Origin: Aureimonas mangrovi | GTDB lineage: Bacteria > Pseudomonadota > Alphaproteobacteria > Rhizobiales > Rhizobiaceae | NCBI RefSeq assembly: GCF_014058705.1 | Contig: NZ_CP059692.1 | Location: forward strand, 439,001 to 503,000 | DNA length: 64,000 nt | Direction: 5' to 3' | Shown: positions 11,012-22,684 of the stretch, piece after piece | How positions within the stretch are numbered: the stretch's first letter is position 1 | Layout of the letters: the number at the start of each line of letters is the position of its first letter | Program-made: the position numbers and the translations under genes | The notes under the pieces: generated by a model | What the model was told of the DNA's origin: nothing | What the model saw: only the letters and a program-made list of their open reading frames with translations | Databases searched by the model: none

Positions 11012-11029
11012 CGCGAAGCTAGCTTCGCG
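11012..11029. repeat. 18-base perfect palindrome between lolA and ftsK
   Basis: CGCGAAGCTAGCTTCGCG is a perfect 9+9 palindrome 54 bases upstream of the lolA start and about 97 bases past the ftsK stop. It could be an operator for lolA or a short hairpin ending the ftsK transcript (7-base stem, 4-base loop, no U-tract). Function is unknown. Confidence 0.4.
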
Positions 11030-11125
11030 CTGCGGCCCGATTGCGGCGCGGCCCGTCCGTGACAGATGGGACGCCATCACGCTTTCGCCAGCGCACGGGG
11101 CCTTACCGTTTGGTCAGGCGCGCTT

Positions 11126-14266
<3,141 letters not shown>

Positions 14267-14507
14267 GGTCGCTTCGTCCTGCCTTAATGCGTCCTCGCCG
14301 GCGACGAGCCGGCGTAACCTTGAGCGCCGCGCGGCCTTTCCGGCCGCAGTTCGCCACTGTTGCGCCGAGGATAGGCCGACAGGGTTAAGGCCCGTTTAAC
14401 CTTGACGAATCCTTCGCAGGCGGTGCCGGCGCCGCGCCGCGATTGCTTCGCGTCGCCGGCACCCCAGATAGCGGAGCATGGAAGCATCATCGGGCGGAGG
14501 AAACGCC

Positions 14508-14819
14508 ATGGAATTCAAGCACGACGACCGCGGTCGGGCCGGGCTCTTCACGGCCGGCGAGGGCGAGGACAAGGCCGAACTCAGCTATTCGCCGGCCGGC
14601 CTGCAGGACGCACTGGTCTTTGACCACACCTATGTGCCCGAGCACATGCGCGGGCAGGGAGTTGCCGAGAAGCTCGTCGACTTCGCCGTCGACTACGCGC
14701 GCTCGAAGAACATGAAGGTCGTGCCGGCCTGCTCCTACGTGCGCACGCTCTTCCAGCGGCATCCCGACAAGTACGCCGATGTGGCGACCGAGGAGGAAAA
14801 GCCCTTCGGCCGCGTCTGA
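14508..14819 (+). CDS. GNAT-fold N-acetyltransferase domain protein (Gcn5L/YjdJ-like)
   Basis: Small 103-residue protein of the minimal GNAT family (GCN5-related, ATSE-like). It reads through an ELSYSP strand, DHTYVPEHMRGQGVAEKLV (acetyl-CoA pyrophosphate loop RGQGVA) and ends in VPACSYVRTLFQRHPDKYADV, the family's usual C-terminal motif. ATG 14508 has a GGAGG ribosome site; an upstream ATG at 14478 lacks one. Substrate unknown; members are often described as general metabolite or protein acetyltransferases without proven targets. It is divergent from ftsK across 240 bases that should carry both promoters. Confidence 0.85.
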   Translation: MEFKHDDRGRAGLFTAGEGEDKAELSYSPAGLQDALVFDHTYVPEHMRGQGVAEKLVDFAVDYARSKNMKVVPACSYVRTLFQRHPDKYADVATEEEKPFGRV

Positions 14820-14839
14820 GCCTTTGGCGCTAAATCAAG

Positions 14840-14869
14840 AAGGGCCGGCGGAGCGATCCGCCGGCCCTT
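14840..14869. terminator. rho-independent terminator between GNAT gene and amtB
   Basis: Perfect 13-base-pair stem (14840-14852 with 14857-14869) closed by a GCGA tetraloop, followed on the plus strand by a T-rich run (ttgttctt). It sits between convergent genes and can serve both; the plus-strand U-tract is better. Confidence 0.85.
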
Positions 14870-14896
14870 TGTTCTTCGCTCTTGTTCCGGTGCGGA

Positions 14897-16234
14897 TCAG
14901 ATCCGCGAGGCCGAGAACTCCGGATAGGCTTCGACGCCCACTTCCGCACGATCGAGGCCGAGGGCTTCCTCTTCCTCGGTCGGGCGCAGGCCGATCACCG
15001 CCTTGATGACGAACCAAACGACGGCGGAAGCCACGACCGTGAACGCGCCGACGGCGACGATGCCGAGGATCTGCGAGCCGAAGTTCGTGTCCGCGTTGGT
15101 GAACGGAACGGCGAGCGTGCCCCAGATGCCGGCCACGAGGTGGACCGGGATGGCGCCGACGACGTCGTCGATCTTCAGCTTGTCGAGGAGCGGCACGGTG
15201 AAGACGACGAGCGCCGCGCCGACGCCGCCGATCACGGCCGCCGACAGGAAGGTCGGCGTCAGAGGCTCGGCGGTGATGGCGACCAGGCCGCCGAGGGCAC
15301 CGTTCAGCGCCATCGTCACGTCCACCTTCTTGTAGACAACCTGCATGATGATCATCGACACGATGACGCCGGCCGCGGCCGCCGTGTTGGTGTTGACGAC
15401 CACGCGGCCGACCGATGCCGCGTCTTCCAGCGTGCCGAGGGCAAGCTGCGAGGCGCCGTTGAAGCCGAACCAGCCGAACCACAGGATGAAGGCGCCGAGC
15501 GTGGCGAGCGGGATCGAGGAACCCGGCATCGCGATAGAGCGACCGTCCGCACCGAAGCGGCCCTTGCGCGCGCCGATGATGATGGCGCCCGTGAGCGCGG
15601 CCCAGCCGCCGACCGAGTGGACGAGCGTCGAGCCGGCGAAGTCGGAGAAGCCGGCCTCGGAGAGCCAGCCGCCGCCCCACTGCCAGGAGCCGGTGATCGG
15701 GTAGAGGACGCCGCAAAGGATGACGACGAAGAGCAGGAACGGCCACAGGCGCGTGCGCTCCGCGACGGTGCCCGAGACGATCGAGGCGGCCGTGGCGCAG
15801 AACATCGACTGGTAGAAGAAGTCGGTGGCCAGCGAATAGTCGCCCGTGTCGGACGCCGGATCCGGGAACACCATCCAGGAGGGGGTGCCGAACCAGCCGC
15901 CGTCGACGCCGGTGTACATGAGGTTGTAGCCGACGATCCAGTAGACGAGGACGCCGACCGAATAGAGCGAGATGTTCTTCAGGCACTGCATCGAGACGTT
16001 TTTGGAACGCACGAGGCCGGCCTCGAGCATGCAGAAGCCCGCCGCCATCCACATGACGAGGATGCCGCCGAGGAAGAAGAGCAGGGTGTTGAAGACGTAG
16101 AGGTTCACGTCGACGGCCGCTTCCGCGGCTTCAGGGGCCGCCTCGACGGCGGGAGCGGCATCCTGCGCGAAGGCCGCGGTCGCGGCGAGCGCCGAGACGA
16201 TGCCGGCGGTGAGAAGTGTTTGTTTCAGGCGCAT
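14897..16234 (-). CDS. amtB: ammonium transporter AmtB
   Basis: Trimeric inner-membrane ammonium channel, 445 residues. A cleavable signal (MRLKQTLLTAGIVSALAA, cut near FAQDA) precedes an Ala/Glu-rich segment and then eleven membrane helices. Pore features are present: the twin histidines in STLVHSVGG and IPVHLVAG, the Phe-gate region FCMLEAGLVRSKN, and the cytoplasmic C-terminal tail, where GlnK docks, with DRAEVGVEAYPEF. The start ATG at 16234 follows a GAGGGG ribosome site and begins eight bases after the glnK stop, so the pair is co-transcribed from the upstream sigma-54 promoter under nitrogen limitation. Confidence 0.96.
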   Translation of the reverse strand: MRLKQTLLTAGIVSALAATAAFAQDAAPAVEAAPEAAEAAVDVNLYVFNTLLFFLGGILVMWMAAGFCMLEAGLVRSKNVSMQCLKNISLYSVGVLVYWIVGYNLMYTGVDGGWFGTPSWMVFPDPASDTGDYSLATDFFYQSMFCATAASIVSGTVAERTRLWPFLLFVVILCGVLYPITGSWQWGGGWLSEAGFSDFAGSTLVHSVGGWAALTGAIIIGARKGRFGADGRSIAMPGSSIPLATLGAFILWFGWFGFNGASQLALGTLEDAASVGRVVVNTNTAAAAGVIVSMIIMQVVYKKVDVTMALNGALGGLVAITAEPLTPTFLSAAVIGGVGAALVVFTVPLLDKLKIDDVVGAIPVHLVAGIWGTLAVPFTNADTNFGSQILGIVAVGAFTVVASAVVWFVIKAVIGLRPTEEEEALGLDRAEVGVEAYPEFSASRI

Positions 16235-16242
16235 GGATCCCC

Positions 16243-16581
16243 TCACAGCGCGTTGACGTCGGTTTCGCCGGTGCGGATGCGCACGGCGCTGTCGATGGAG
16301 AAGACGAAGATCTTGCCGTCGCCGATCTGGCCGGTCTTGGCCGCGCCTGCGATGGCCTCGACGGCCGCGTCCACCATGTCGGCCGGCACGCCGACCTCGA
16401 TCTTCAGCTTCGGCAGGAAGCTGACGGCGTATTCGGTGCCGCGGTAGATCTCGGTGTGGCCCTTCTGCCGGCCGTAGCCCTTCACTTCCGTCACGGTCAG
16501 GCCCTGAATGCCGACGGCAGTGAGCGCCTCGCGCACCTCGTCGAGCTTGAACGGCTTGATCACCGCCATCACGATTTTCAT
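16243..16581 (-). CDS. glnK: P-II nitrogen regulatory protein GlnK
   Basis: Signal protein of 112 residues, the exact family length, that blocks AmtB when nitrogen is plentiful. Visible features are the KIVMAVIKPFKLDEVREAL start, the T-loop with uridylylation target Tyr51 in EIYRGTEYAVSF, the ATP-site segment KTGQIGDGKIFV and the C-terminal IRTGETD. The ATG at 16581 fits homologues; a GTG two codons earlier is also in frame. It is the first gene of the glnK-amtB operon. Confidence 0.96.
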   Translation of the reverse strand: MKIVMAVIKPFKLDEVREALTAVGIQGLTVTEVKGYGRQKGHTEIYRGTEYAVSFLPKLKIEVGVPADMVDAAVEAIAGAAKTGQIGDGKIFVFSIDSAVRIRTGETDVNAL

Positions 16582-16670
16582 GGTCACCTCGAGCTTCCTG
16601 TCTCCGGGTCGCGGCCGCTTGATCGCCCGCTGGAAAGAGCCCCAGCGCGGCGGTGCCCCGACACCCTACA

Positions 16671-16686
16671 AGCAAGAAGCGTGCCA
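16671..16686 (-). promoter_or_regulatory. sigma-54 (-24/-12) promoter of glnK-amtB
   Basis: Read on the minus strand, the site is TGGCACGCTTCTTGCT, a complete match to the sigma-54 consensus TGGCAC-N5-TTGC(A/T) with the invariant GG and GC ten bases apart. It lies about 90 bases upstream of the glnK start and points into it. NtrC would be the expected activator; no convincing NtrC box could be picked out by eye in the short upstream region. Confidence 0.9.
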
Positions 16687-16703
16687 CTCAGCGTGCTGAC
16701 ACG

Positions 16704-16733
16704 AAAAAGCCGCGATCTTGCCTGACCGCGGCT
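16704..16733 (-). terminator. rho-independent terminator of tesB
   Basis: On the minus strand a 7-base-pair stem (AGCCGCG with CGCGGCT, 12-base loop) is followed directly by five T residues (16704-16708). It lies downstream of tesB and just upstream of the glnK promoter, so it insulates the two transcription units. Confidence 0.8.
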
Positions 16734-16801
16734 GTCGTCTGCCCAGATTGGCTTCATCGCCTACGCCCAATCGGGCAGCATGATGCGCGATTTTTGAGCG
16801 C

Positions 16802-17677
16802 TCAGGTGGCCGGTGTGACCCGTCGGGGGCGGATCAGTCCCTCCTGCGCGACCGAAGCGACGAGCACGCCGTCCTCGCGGAACAGCGCGCCGCGCGTCAG
16901 CCCGCGCGCGCCGGAGGAGGAAGGGCTGTCCTGCGTGTAGAGATGCCAGTCACTCGCTCGCACGGGGCGGTGAAACCACATGGCATGGTCGAGGCTCGCC
17001 GCCTGGATCCGGGCGTCGAAGACCGAGAGCCCGTGTGCGAACAGAGAGGTGTCGAGGAGCGTCATGTCCGACAGATAGGCGAGGATTGCCGCGTTCAGCG
17101 CGGGATCGTCGCCGACGTCTCCGACCGCCCGCACCCAGACGTCCTGGCGCGGCGGCAGCTTTTCCTCGCTGACATAGTGGTCGAGCGAGACCGGGCGGAA
17201 CTCGATCGGACGCGGACGTTTCCAGTACCGCAACACCGGCTCCGGCGCGCCTTCGAGAACCCTAGCCGCCAGTTCCTCGCCGTGCAGCAGCTCGTCGGGC
17301 CCCGGCACATCCGGCATGGCGGCCTGATGATCGAGCCCCTCCTCATGCTTCTGGAAGGAGGCCGAAAGCGTGAAGATCGCCTCGCCGTGCTGGATGCCGA
17401 TGACGATGCGCGTGGTGAACGATCCGCCGTCCCGGATGCGCTTCACTTCGTAGATGACCGGCGCCTTGGGGTCGCCCGGCCGCACGAAGTAGCCGTGGAG
17501 GGAGTGGACGTGTCGCTCGGCCGGTACCGTGCGCTGCGCGGCGACGAGGGCCTGCGCGATGACCTGTCCGCCGAAGATGCGCTGCCAGCCGCTCTGAGGG
17601 CTGGTGCCGCGATAGAGGTTTTCCTCGAGCCGCTCGAGGTCGAGCGTCTGGATGAGGCCCTGCATCAGCTCGTTCAT
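16802..17677 (-). CDS. tesB: acyl-CoA thioesterase II
   Basis: Double-hotdog thioesterase that hydrolyses medium and long acyl-CoA to free fatty acid and CoA, 291 residues. Family motifs are present: LEENLYRGTSPQ, RIFGGQVIAQAL, HSLHGYFVRPGDP in the first hotdog, and LAYLSDMTLLDTSL followed by SLDHAMWFHRP in the second; the Asp of SDMTLLDT is the catalytic one. ATG 17677 aligns with the usual TesB start (NELMQGLIQTLDLERLEENL); an in-frame ATG at 17707 is the alternative. It is divergent from the hydroxylase gene. Confidence 0.93.
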   Translation of the reverse strand: MNELMQGLIQTLDLERLEENLYRGTSPQSGWQRIFGGQVIAQALVAAQRTVPAERHVHSLHGYFVRPGDPKAPVIYEVKRIRDGGSFTTRIVIGIQHGEAIFTLSASFQKHEEGLDHQAAMPDVPGPDELLHGEELAARVLEGAPEPVLRYWKRPRPIEFRPVSLDHYVSEEKLPPRQDVWVRAVGDVGDDPALNAAILAYLSDMTLLDTSLFAHGLSVFDARIQAASLDHAMWFHRPVRASDWHLYTQDSPSSSGARGLTRGALFREDGVLVASVAQEGLIRPRRVTPAT

Positions 17678-17829
17678 GGCGTGCGCTGCTCTCTCGTCGT
17701 CCTGCATTTCATTCCGGCGGCCTTCATCCGGCATTCGCCATGCGCGGGCAAGGGTGGTGTCCGTGTTTGCCACGCGCGTTCGCTCAGCCTAAATGCCCCG
17801 CATCGGCGGCAGGCAAGCGGAGCGGACGC

Positions 17830-19089
17830 ATGGTCGAGGAACGGGCAGGCGCGATGATGGCGGCATTGCCGCGCGGGCGCTTCGACGTCGTGATCGCGGG
17901 CGCCGGCTATGTCGGGCTGACGGCGGCGGTCGCGATCAAGGACGCGGCGCCCGAGCTTTCCGTGCTTCTGGTGGACGCGGCGCCCGAGGGTGTGTGGCGC
18001 AAGGATGCTCGCGCCTCGGCTCTCGCCGCCGCGGCCGTTCGGATGCTGAAGACGCTCGGTGTCTGGGACGCGATCGGCGCGGAGGCGCAGCCGATCAACG
18101 AGATGATCGTCACGGACTCGCGCACGTCGGATCCGGTGCGCCCCGTGTTCCTGACCTTCGGCGGCGAGGCGCGGCAGGGCGAGCCGTTCGCTCACATGAT
18201 GCCGAACGTCGCGTTGAACGGAGCCTTGCGCGAGCGCGCCCAGGCGCTCGGCGTCGAGATGCGGGCGGGCGCGGCCGTCACGGCGCTTACGGAGGGGCCG
18301 GGCGCGATGTCCGTCTCGCTCGCGGACGGCTCGTTGATTGAAGCGCGCCTGCTGGTCGCGTGCGACGGTGTCAAGTCCAAGATCCGCGACATGGCGGGGA
18401 TTCGCACCGTCCACACCGACTACGGCCAGTCCGGCATCGTCGTCACGGTAGCGCATGAACGACCGCACGGCGGGCGGGCGGAGGAGCATTTCCTTCCGGG
18501 CGGCCCCTTCGCCATCCTGCCGCTGAAGGGTAACCGCTCCTCGCTGGTCTGGACAGAGCCGACGCGCGAAGCCGAACGGCTCGTCGCCTCCGACGAGATG
18601 GTGTTCGAAATGGAACTGGAGCAGCGCTTCGGCCTGAAGCTCGGCCCGCTCACCGTCGAGGGAGAGCGTCGGGCCTTCCCGCTCGGGCTGACGCTTGCGC
18701 GTGACTTCGTCAAGCCGCGCGTGGCGCTGGCCGGCGATGCGGCACACGGCATCCACCCGATCGCAGGGCAGGGGCTCAATCTCGGCTTCAAGGACGTCGC
18801 GGCCCTCGCCGAGACGGTAGTGGAGGCCGCTCGGCTCGGGCTCGACATCGGCACGCTCGACACGCTGCGCCGCTACGAGCGCTGGCGCCGTTTCGACACG
18901 GTGCAGATGGGCGTGACGACCGATGTCCTGAACCGGCTCTTCTCCAACGACAGCCTCGCCTTGCGCCAGCTGCGCACCTTCGGGCTCTCGGTGGTCGACC
19001 GGCTCCCCTTCGCCAAGCGCTGGTTCATCGAGGAGGCGGCGGGACTTTCGGGCCCCGCGCCGCGGCTTCTGGCGGGCGAGCGCATCTAG
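17830..19089 (+). CDS. UbiH/UbiF-family FAD-dependent hydroxylase
   Basis: Flavoprotein monooxygenase of 419 residues, probably one of the aromatic-ring hydroxylases of ubiquinone synthesis. It carries the dinucleotide fold VIAGAGYVGLTAAV, the mid-protein DG motif (LLVACDGVKSKIR) and the GD motif VALAGDAAHGIHPIAGQGLNLGFKD that is characteristic of the UbiH group. Alphaproteobacteria use UbiL, UbiM or UbiH/F members at different ring positions, and the position cannot be told from sequence here. The start at 17830 follows a purine-rich site and trims a non-homologous lead. Confidence 0.88.
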   Translation: MVEERAGAMMAALPRGRFDVVIAGAGYVGLTAAVAIKDAAPELSVLLVDAAPEGVWRKDARASALAAAAVRMLKTLGVWDAIGAEAQPINEMIVTDSRTSDPVRPVFLTFGGEARQGEPFAHMMPNVALNGALRERAQALGVEMRAGAAVTALTEGPGAMSVSLADGSLIEARLLVACDGVKSKIRDMAGIRTVHTDYGQSGIVVTVAHERPHGGRAEEHFLPGGPFAILPLKGNRSSLVWTEPTREAERLVASDEMVFEMELEQRFGLKLGPLTVEGERRAFPLGLTLARDFVKPRVALAGDAAHGIHPIAGQGLNLGFKDVAALAETVVEAARLGLDIGTLDTLRRYERWRRFDTVQMGVTTDVLNRLFSNDSLALRQLRTFGLSVVDRLPFAKRWFIEEAAGLSGPAPRLLAGERI

Positions 19090-19252
19090 CGCGTCCCAAT
19101 CCTTCTCGGGTTTCGCGCAAAAATCGTTCGCACTGGAGCGGGCCTTTGGAACGCCCGCCAGGTGCGCGCCCGTGCGCGATGGCCTATTTAGAACCTTCAC
19201 AAGATGGCGTGGCTCATCCATGCCGCCTCGAGACGAAGGACGACGCCCGGAC

Positions 19253-19585
19253 ATGGCGGAATCGAAGGTTGCAGCGCGCGGCAAGGGGCCCAAGCTGCCG
19301 GTGATCATGACCGCGAACGACCTTCTCGACGGCGAGGTGGTGTTCCTGGGCGCCGAAGGCTGGACCTTTGATCCGCACGGCGCGCTTGTCGCGGAGGACG
19401 AGGAGACTGCCGAGCGCTACGAGGCGCAAGGCAGGCAGGATCTTGCCGCCAACCGGATCGTCGACCCCTATCTCGTCGAGGTGACGGTGGAGAACGGCGA
19501 AGTGACCGCGCGGCACTTCCGCGAGGCCATTCGCCTCAAGGGGCCGACGATCCATCCCGAGATGGGCAAGCAGGCCGAATACTGA
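19253..19585 (+). CDS. DUF2849 domain-containing protein
   Basis: Small protein of 110 residues with the DUF2849 pattern: TANDLLDGEVVFLG, W-x-FDPHGA, and IVDPYLVEVTV before a VTARHFREAIRLKGPTIHPEMG end. The family is almost confined to the sulfite-reductase region of proteobacteria, usually between a siroheme synthase gene and cysI. Here it directly precedes cysI with 62 bases between. Function is unproven; a helper role in sulfite reduction is inferred from synteny. In-frame ATGs at 19220 and 19172 are alternatives. Confidence 0.85.
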   Translation: MAESKVAARGKGPKLPVIMTANDLLDGEVVFLGAEGWTFDPHGALVAEDEETAERYEAQGRQDLAANRIVDPYLVEVTVENGEVTARHFREAIRLKGPTIHPEMGKQAEY

Positions 19586-19647
19586 GAACGCACGGGCGCG
19601 CGCAAAGGCCGCCGCGGCCGTGACGCGATACGAAGGACGAGAGTGCG

Positions 19648-21333
19648 ATGTACCGCTACGACGAGTTCGACGAGCGCTTCGTGCGCGAGCGTGTGGCGCA
19701 GTTCCGCACCCAGGTGCAGCGCCGTCTCGACGGCTCGATCACCGAGGACGAGTTCAAGCCGCTGCGCCTGAAGAACGGCCTCTACCTCCAGCTCCACGCC
19801 TACATGCTGCGCATCGCCGTGCCCTACGGCACGCTGAATTCGGCGCAGCTGCGCCAGCTCGCCGCGATCGCCGACACCTACGACAAGGGCTACGGCCACT
19901 TCACGACGCGCCAGAACCTCCAGTTCAACTGGCCGAAGCTGAAGGATGTGCCGGACATCCTGGACAGGCTCGCCGACGTCGAGATGCACTGCATCCAGAC
20001 GAGCGGCAACTGCATCCGCAACGTCACGGCCGACCAGTTCGCGGGCGTTGCCGCCGACGAGGTGGAGGATCCGCGACCGACCGCCGAGCTGATCCGCCAG
20101 TGGTCGAGCCTGCACCCGGAGTTCTCCTGGCTGCCGAGGAAGTTCAAGATCGCCGTCACCGGCGCCGAGCACGACCGCGCGGCCGTGAAGGTCCACGACA
20201 TCGGACTGCGCATCCTGCGCCACAAGGAAACGGGTGAGGTCGGCTACGAGGTGATCGTGGGCGGCGGGCTCGGGCGCACGCCCTTCGTCGGGAAGGTGAT
20301 CCGCGACTTCCTGCCCAAGGACGAACTGCTCGGCTATCTGGAAGCCGTCATGCGCGTCTACAATGCGGAAGGGCGGCGCGACAACAAGTACAAGGCGCGC
20401 GTAAAGATCCTCGTCCACGAGATCGGCACCGAAGAGTTCCGCGCTCGCGTCGAGGCCGAATATGCCGAGCTCGACGGCCCGACGGTGAATGCGCCGGAAG
20501 AGGAAGTCGAGCGCATCGCGGCCTATTTCGCGCCGCCGGCCTACGAGACCCTGCCGGAGAGCTCGCCCGTGCTGGCCGCCGCGCGCGCGGCCGATCCGGA
20601 GCTGGACGCCTTCGTTTCGCAGAACGGCTTTTCGCATCGCGTCCCCGGCTACATCGCGCTGACGGTCTCGCTGAAGCCGATCGGTGGGGTGCCGGGCGAC
20701 ATGACCTCAGACCAGATGCGCGCCTTCGCCGACATCGCCGCGCGCTATTCCTTCGACGAACTGCGCGTCACGCATGTGCAGAACCTCGTCCTGCCGCATG
20801 TGAAGCAGGACGATATTCCCGCCGTCTACGCGGCGTTGAAGGCGGCCGGGCTCGCAACGCCCAACGCCGGGCTCGTCACCGACATCATCGCCTGCCCCGG
20901 CCTCGACTACTGCGCGCTGGCCACCGCCCGCTCGATCGGCGTCGCGCAGGACATCGCCAACACCTTCGCCGCCCCCGAGCGCCAGCGCGAGGTCGGTCCG
21001 CTGCAGATCAAGATTTCCGGCTGCATCAATGCCTGCGGCCACCACCATGTCGGCCATATCGGCATTCTGGGGCTCGAGAAGTCGGGCAAGGAGAACTACC
21101 AGATCACGCTCGGCGGCGACGCCTCGGAGAATGCCAGCCTCGGCGAGCGTCTCGGTCCTGGCATCGACGGCGACCAGGTGGCGGGCGCCGTGGAGGCGAT
21201 CGTCGCGACCTACATGCGCGAACGGCGCGATGGCGAAATCTTCATCGACACGGTGCGGCGCGCCGGGCTCGAGCCCTTCAAACAGGATTTCCAGTCTTTC
21301 GTTTCGGGCGAGCGCGTCGGAGACGTGGCATGA
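19648..21333 (+). CDS. cysI: sulfite/nitrite reductase hemoprotein (CysI-type)
   Basis: Siroheme and [4Fe-4S] enzyme that reduces sulfite to sulfide with six electrons, 561 residues. It has the two ferredoxin-like halves of the family: TTRQNLQFNWPKL and CIQTSGNCIRNV in the first, THVQNLVLPHV in the second. The cluster/siroheme cysteines appear as C-x5-C (CPGLDYC, near 416-422) and C-x3-C (GCINACGHHH, near 459-463). The flanking sulfur genes favour sulfite rather than nitrite as substrate. No cysJ is present, so reduced ferredoxin is the probable donor. The stop overlaps the DUF934 start (ATGA). Confidence 0.94.
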   Translation: MYRYDEFDERFVRERVAQFRTQVQRRLDGSITEDEFKPLRLKNGLYLQLHAYMLRIAVPYGTLNSAQLRQLAAIADTYDKGYGHFTTRQNLQFNWPKLKDVPDILDRLADVEMHCIQTSGNCIRNVTADQFAGVAADEVEDPRPTAELIRQWSSLHPEFSWLPRKFKIAVTGAEHDRAAVKVHDIGLRILRHKETGEVGYEVIVGGGLGRTPFVGKVIRDFLPKDELLGYLEAVMRVYNAEGRRDNKYKARVKILVHEIGTEEFRARVEAEYAELDGPTVNAPEEEVERIAAYFAPPAYETLPESSPVLAAARAADPELDAFVSQNGFSHRVPGYIALTVSLKPIGGVPGDMTSDQMRAFADIAARYSFDELRVTHVQNLVLPHVKQDDIPAVYAALKAAGLATPNAGLVTDIIACPGLDYCALATARSIGVAQDIANTFAAPERQREVGPLQIKISGCINACGHHHVGHIGILGLEKSGKENYQITLGGDASENASLGERLGPGIDGDQVAGAVEAIVATYMRERRDGEIFIDTVRRAGLEPFKQDFQSFVSGERVGDVA

Positions 21334-21839
21334 GCGCGCTGATCGGAGCCGAGGGCGCGCTGGAGGACGAGTACACGCCCGTCGAGGCGGTGGAGGATCT
21401 GTCGCTGGCCGAGGGAGCCGTTCTCGTGCCGCTCGCCGTCATCGATCAGGCGATTGCCGATCGGCGCAACGCGCGCCTCGGCCTTCTCCTGCCCAACGAC
21501 GTGCCGGTGAGCGCGGCCGAGCCCTATCTCGGCGCGGTCGATCTCATTGCCGTCGCCTTTCCGAGCTTTTCGGACGGGCGAGGCCTTTCGATCGCCATGC
21601 GGCTGCGCCGGGCCGGCTTCACAGGGCGTCTTCGGGCGCGCGGGCCGCTGATCGCGGACCAGTTCGCCGAGGCGCTGGCCTGCGGTTTCGATGAGGTCGA
21701 GCTTCCCGACGCGCTCGCCGGGCGGCAGCCGGTCGCGCAATGGCTCGCCGCTAAGGATTCCGTCACTGCCCACTATCAGACGGGCTACGGCGAGACGCGC
21801 TCCATCCTGCAGCAGCGCCTCGATGCCCGCCGGGGATGA
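21330..21839 (+). CDS. DUF934 domain-containing protein (sulfite-reduction associated)
   Basis: 169-residue protein of family DUF934, which nearly always follows cysI in alpha- and betaproteobacteria. Visible segments are VLVPLAVIDQA, GLLLPNDVPV, AVDLIAVAFPSFSDGRGLSIAMRLRR and ALACGFDEVELPD. The domain resembles an oxidoreductase-associated fold but no catalytic motif is evident. Translational coupling to cysI (four-base overlap) and cysH 16 bases downstream support a role in the sulfite step, perhaps electron delivery; that is inference. Confidence 0.88.
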   Translation: MSALIGAEGALEDEYTPVEAVEDLSLAEGAVLVPLAVIDQAIADRRNARLGLLLPNDVPVSAAEPYLGAVDLIAVAFPSFSDGRGLSIAMRLRRAGFTGRLRARGPLIADQFAEALACGFDEVELPDALAGRQPVAQWLAAKDSVTAHYQTGYGETRSILQQRLDARRG

Positions 21840-21855
21840 GAAGAGGACGAAGAGC

Positions 21856-22641
21856 ATGTCCGAGAACCAAGAGGCCCTCGCCCGCGAACTGAACGAGGCC
21901 TTCGCCGGCTTGAAGCCCGAGCAGCGCCTGAGGCTTCTGACCGAGCGTGTCGACGGCCCGGTGGTCTTCACGACCAGCCTCGGCATCGAGGATCAGATGC
22001 TCACGCATCTGATCTTCCGCGCCGACCTGCCGATCCGCGTCGTCACCCTCGACACAGGACGCCTGTTTCCGGAGGCCTACGCGCTCTGGCGCACGACCGA
22101 GGAGACCTACGGACGGCGCATCAAGGCGAAATACCCGCAAGGCGACGCGCTGGAGGCCCTGGTCGACGATCAGGGCATCGACGGGTTCTACTTCGCGCCG
22201 GAGATGCGCAAGGCCTGCTGCGGCGTGCGCAAGGTCGAGCCGCTCGGCCGCGCGCTCGCCGGTGTCGGCGGCTGGGTGACGGGGCTCCGGCGCGACCAGT
22301 CCGCCAACCGCGAGACGCTGGATTTCGTCTCCTTCGACAAGGGCAGGGGGCTGATCAAGGCCAACCCGCTCTTCGACTGGACGCGCGAGGAAATCCGTCT
22401 CTTCACCGTGGACCATTCGGTGCCCGTCAACCCGCTGCACGAGCGCGGTTTCCTCTCCATCGGCTGCGCACCCTGCACCCGCGCGCTCAAGCCCGGCGAG
22501 CCCGAACGGGCCGGTCGCTGGTGGTGGGAGGAGGAGACCCGCAAGGAATGCGGCCTGCATGTAGACGACAGCGGGGTTCCCACCCGCGCCCGTCCCGTGC
22601 CGGGCGTCGGCGACGCCGCCTTCGAGGCGACGCGCTCCTGA
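21856..22641 (+). CDS. cysH: adenylylsulfate (APS) reductase, CysH family
   Basis: Thioredoxin-dependent reductase that turns activated sulfate into sulfite, 261 residues. It has the nucleotide-binding segment [14 protein letters not shown], the [10 protein letters not shown] loop and the redox-active Cys232 in the ECGLH motif. Cys121-Cys122 and Cys204-x2-Cys207 are the four ligands of the [4Fe-4S] cluster that marks enzymes using APS directly rather than PAPS. This agrees with the absence of an APS kinase domain in the neighbouring cysN. ATG 21856 has a purine-rich ribosome site and starts 16 bases after DUF934. Confidence 0.94.
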   Translation: MSENQEALARELNEAFAGLKPEQRLRLLTERVDGPVVFTTSLGIEDQMLTHLIFRADLPIRVVTLDTGRLFPEAYALWRTTEETYGRRIKAKYPQGDALEALVDDQGIDGFYFAPEMRKACCGVRKVEPLGRALAGVGGWVTGLRRDQSANRETLDFVSFDKGRGLIKANPLFDWTREEIRLFTVDHSVPVNPLHERGFLSIGCAPCTRALKPGEPERAGRWWWEEETRKECGLHVDDSGVPTRARPVPGVGDAAFEATRS

Positions 22642-22684
22642 TCTTTCGAATGCGCGGCCATCCCGGTCGCTGAAGGCGTTTCAC

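Noticed and set aside
16740-16804. Possible NtrC enhancer sites before the sigma-54 promoter (GCCC-N4-GGGC, TGAGCGCTCA)
   Set aside because: Neither matches the NtrC consensus well and one overlaps the tesB stop; not called.
19138-19158. GCGGGC/GCCCGC hairpin after the UbiH-type gene as a terminator
   Set aside because: Six-base stem with nine-base loop and no U-tract; too weak to call.
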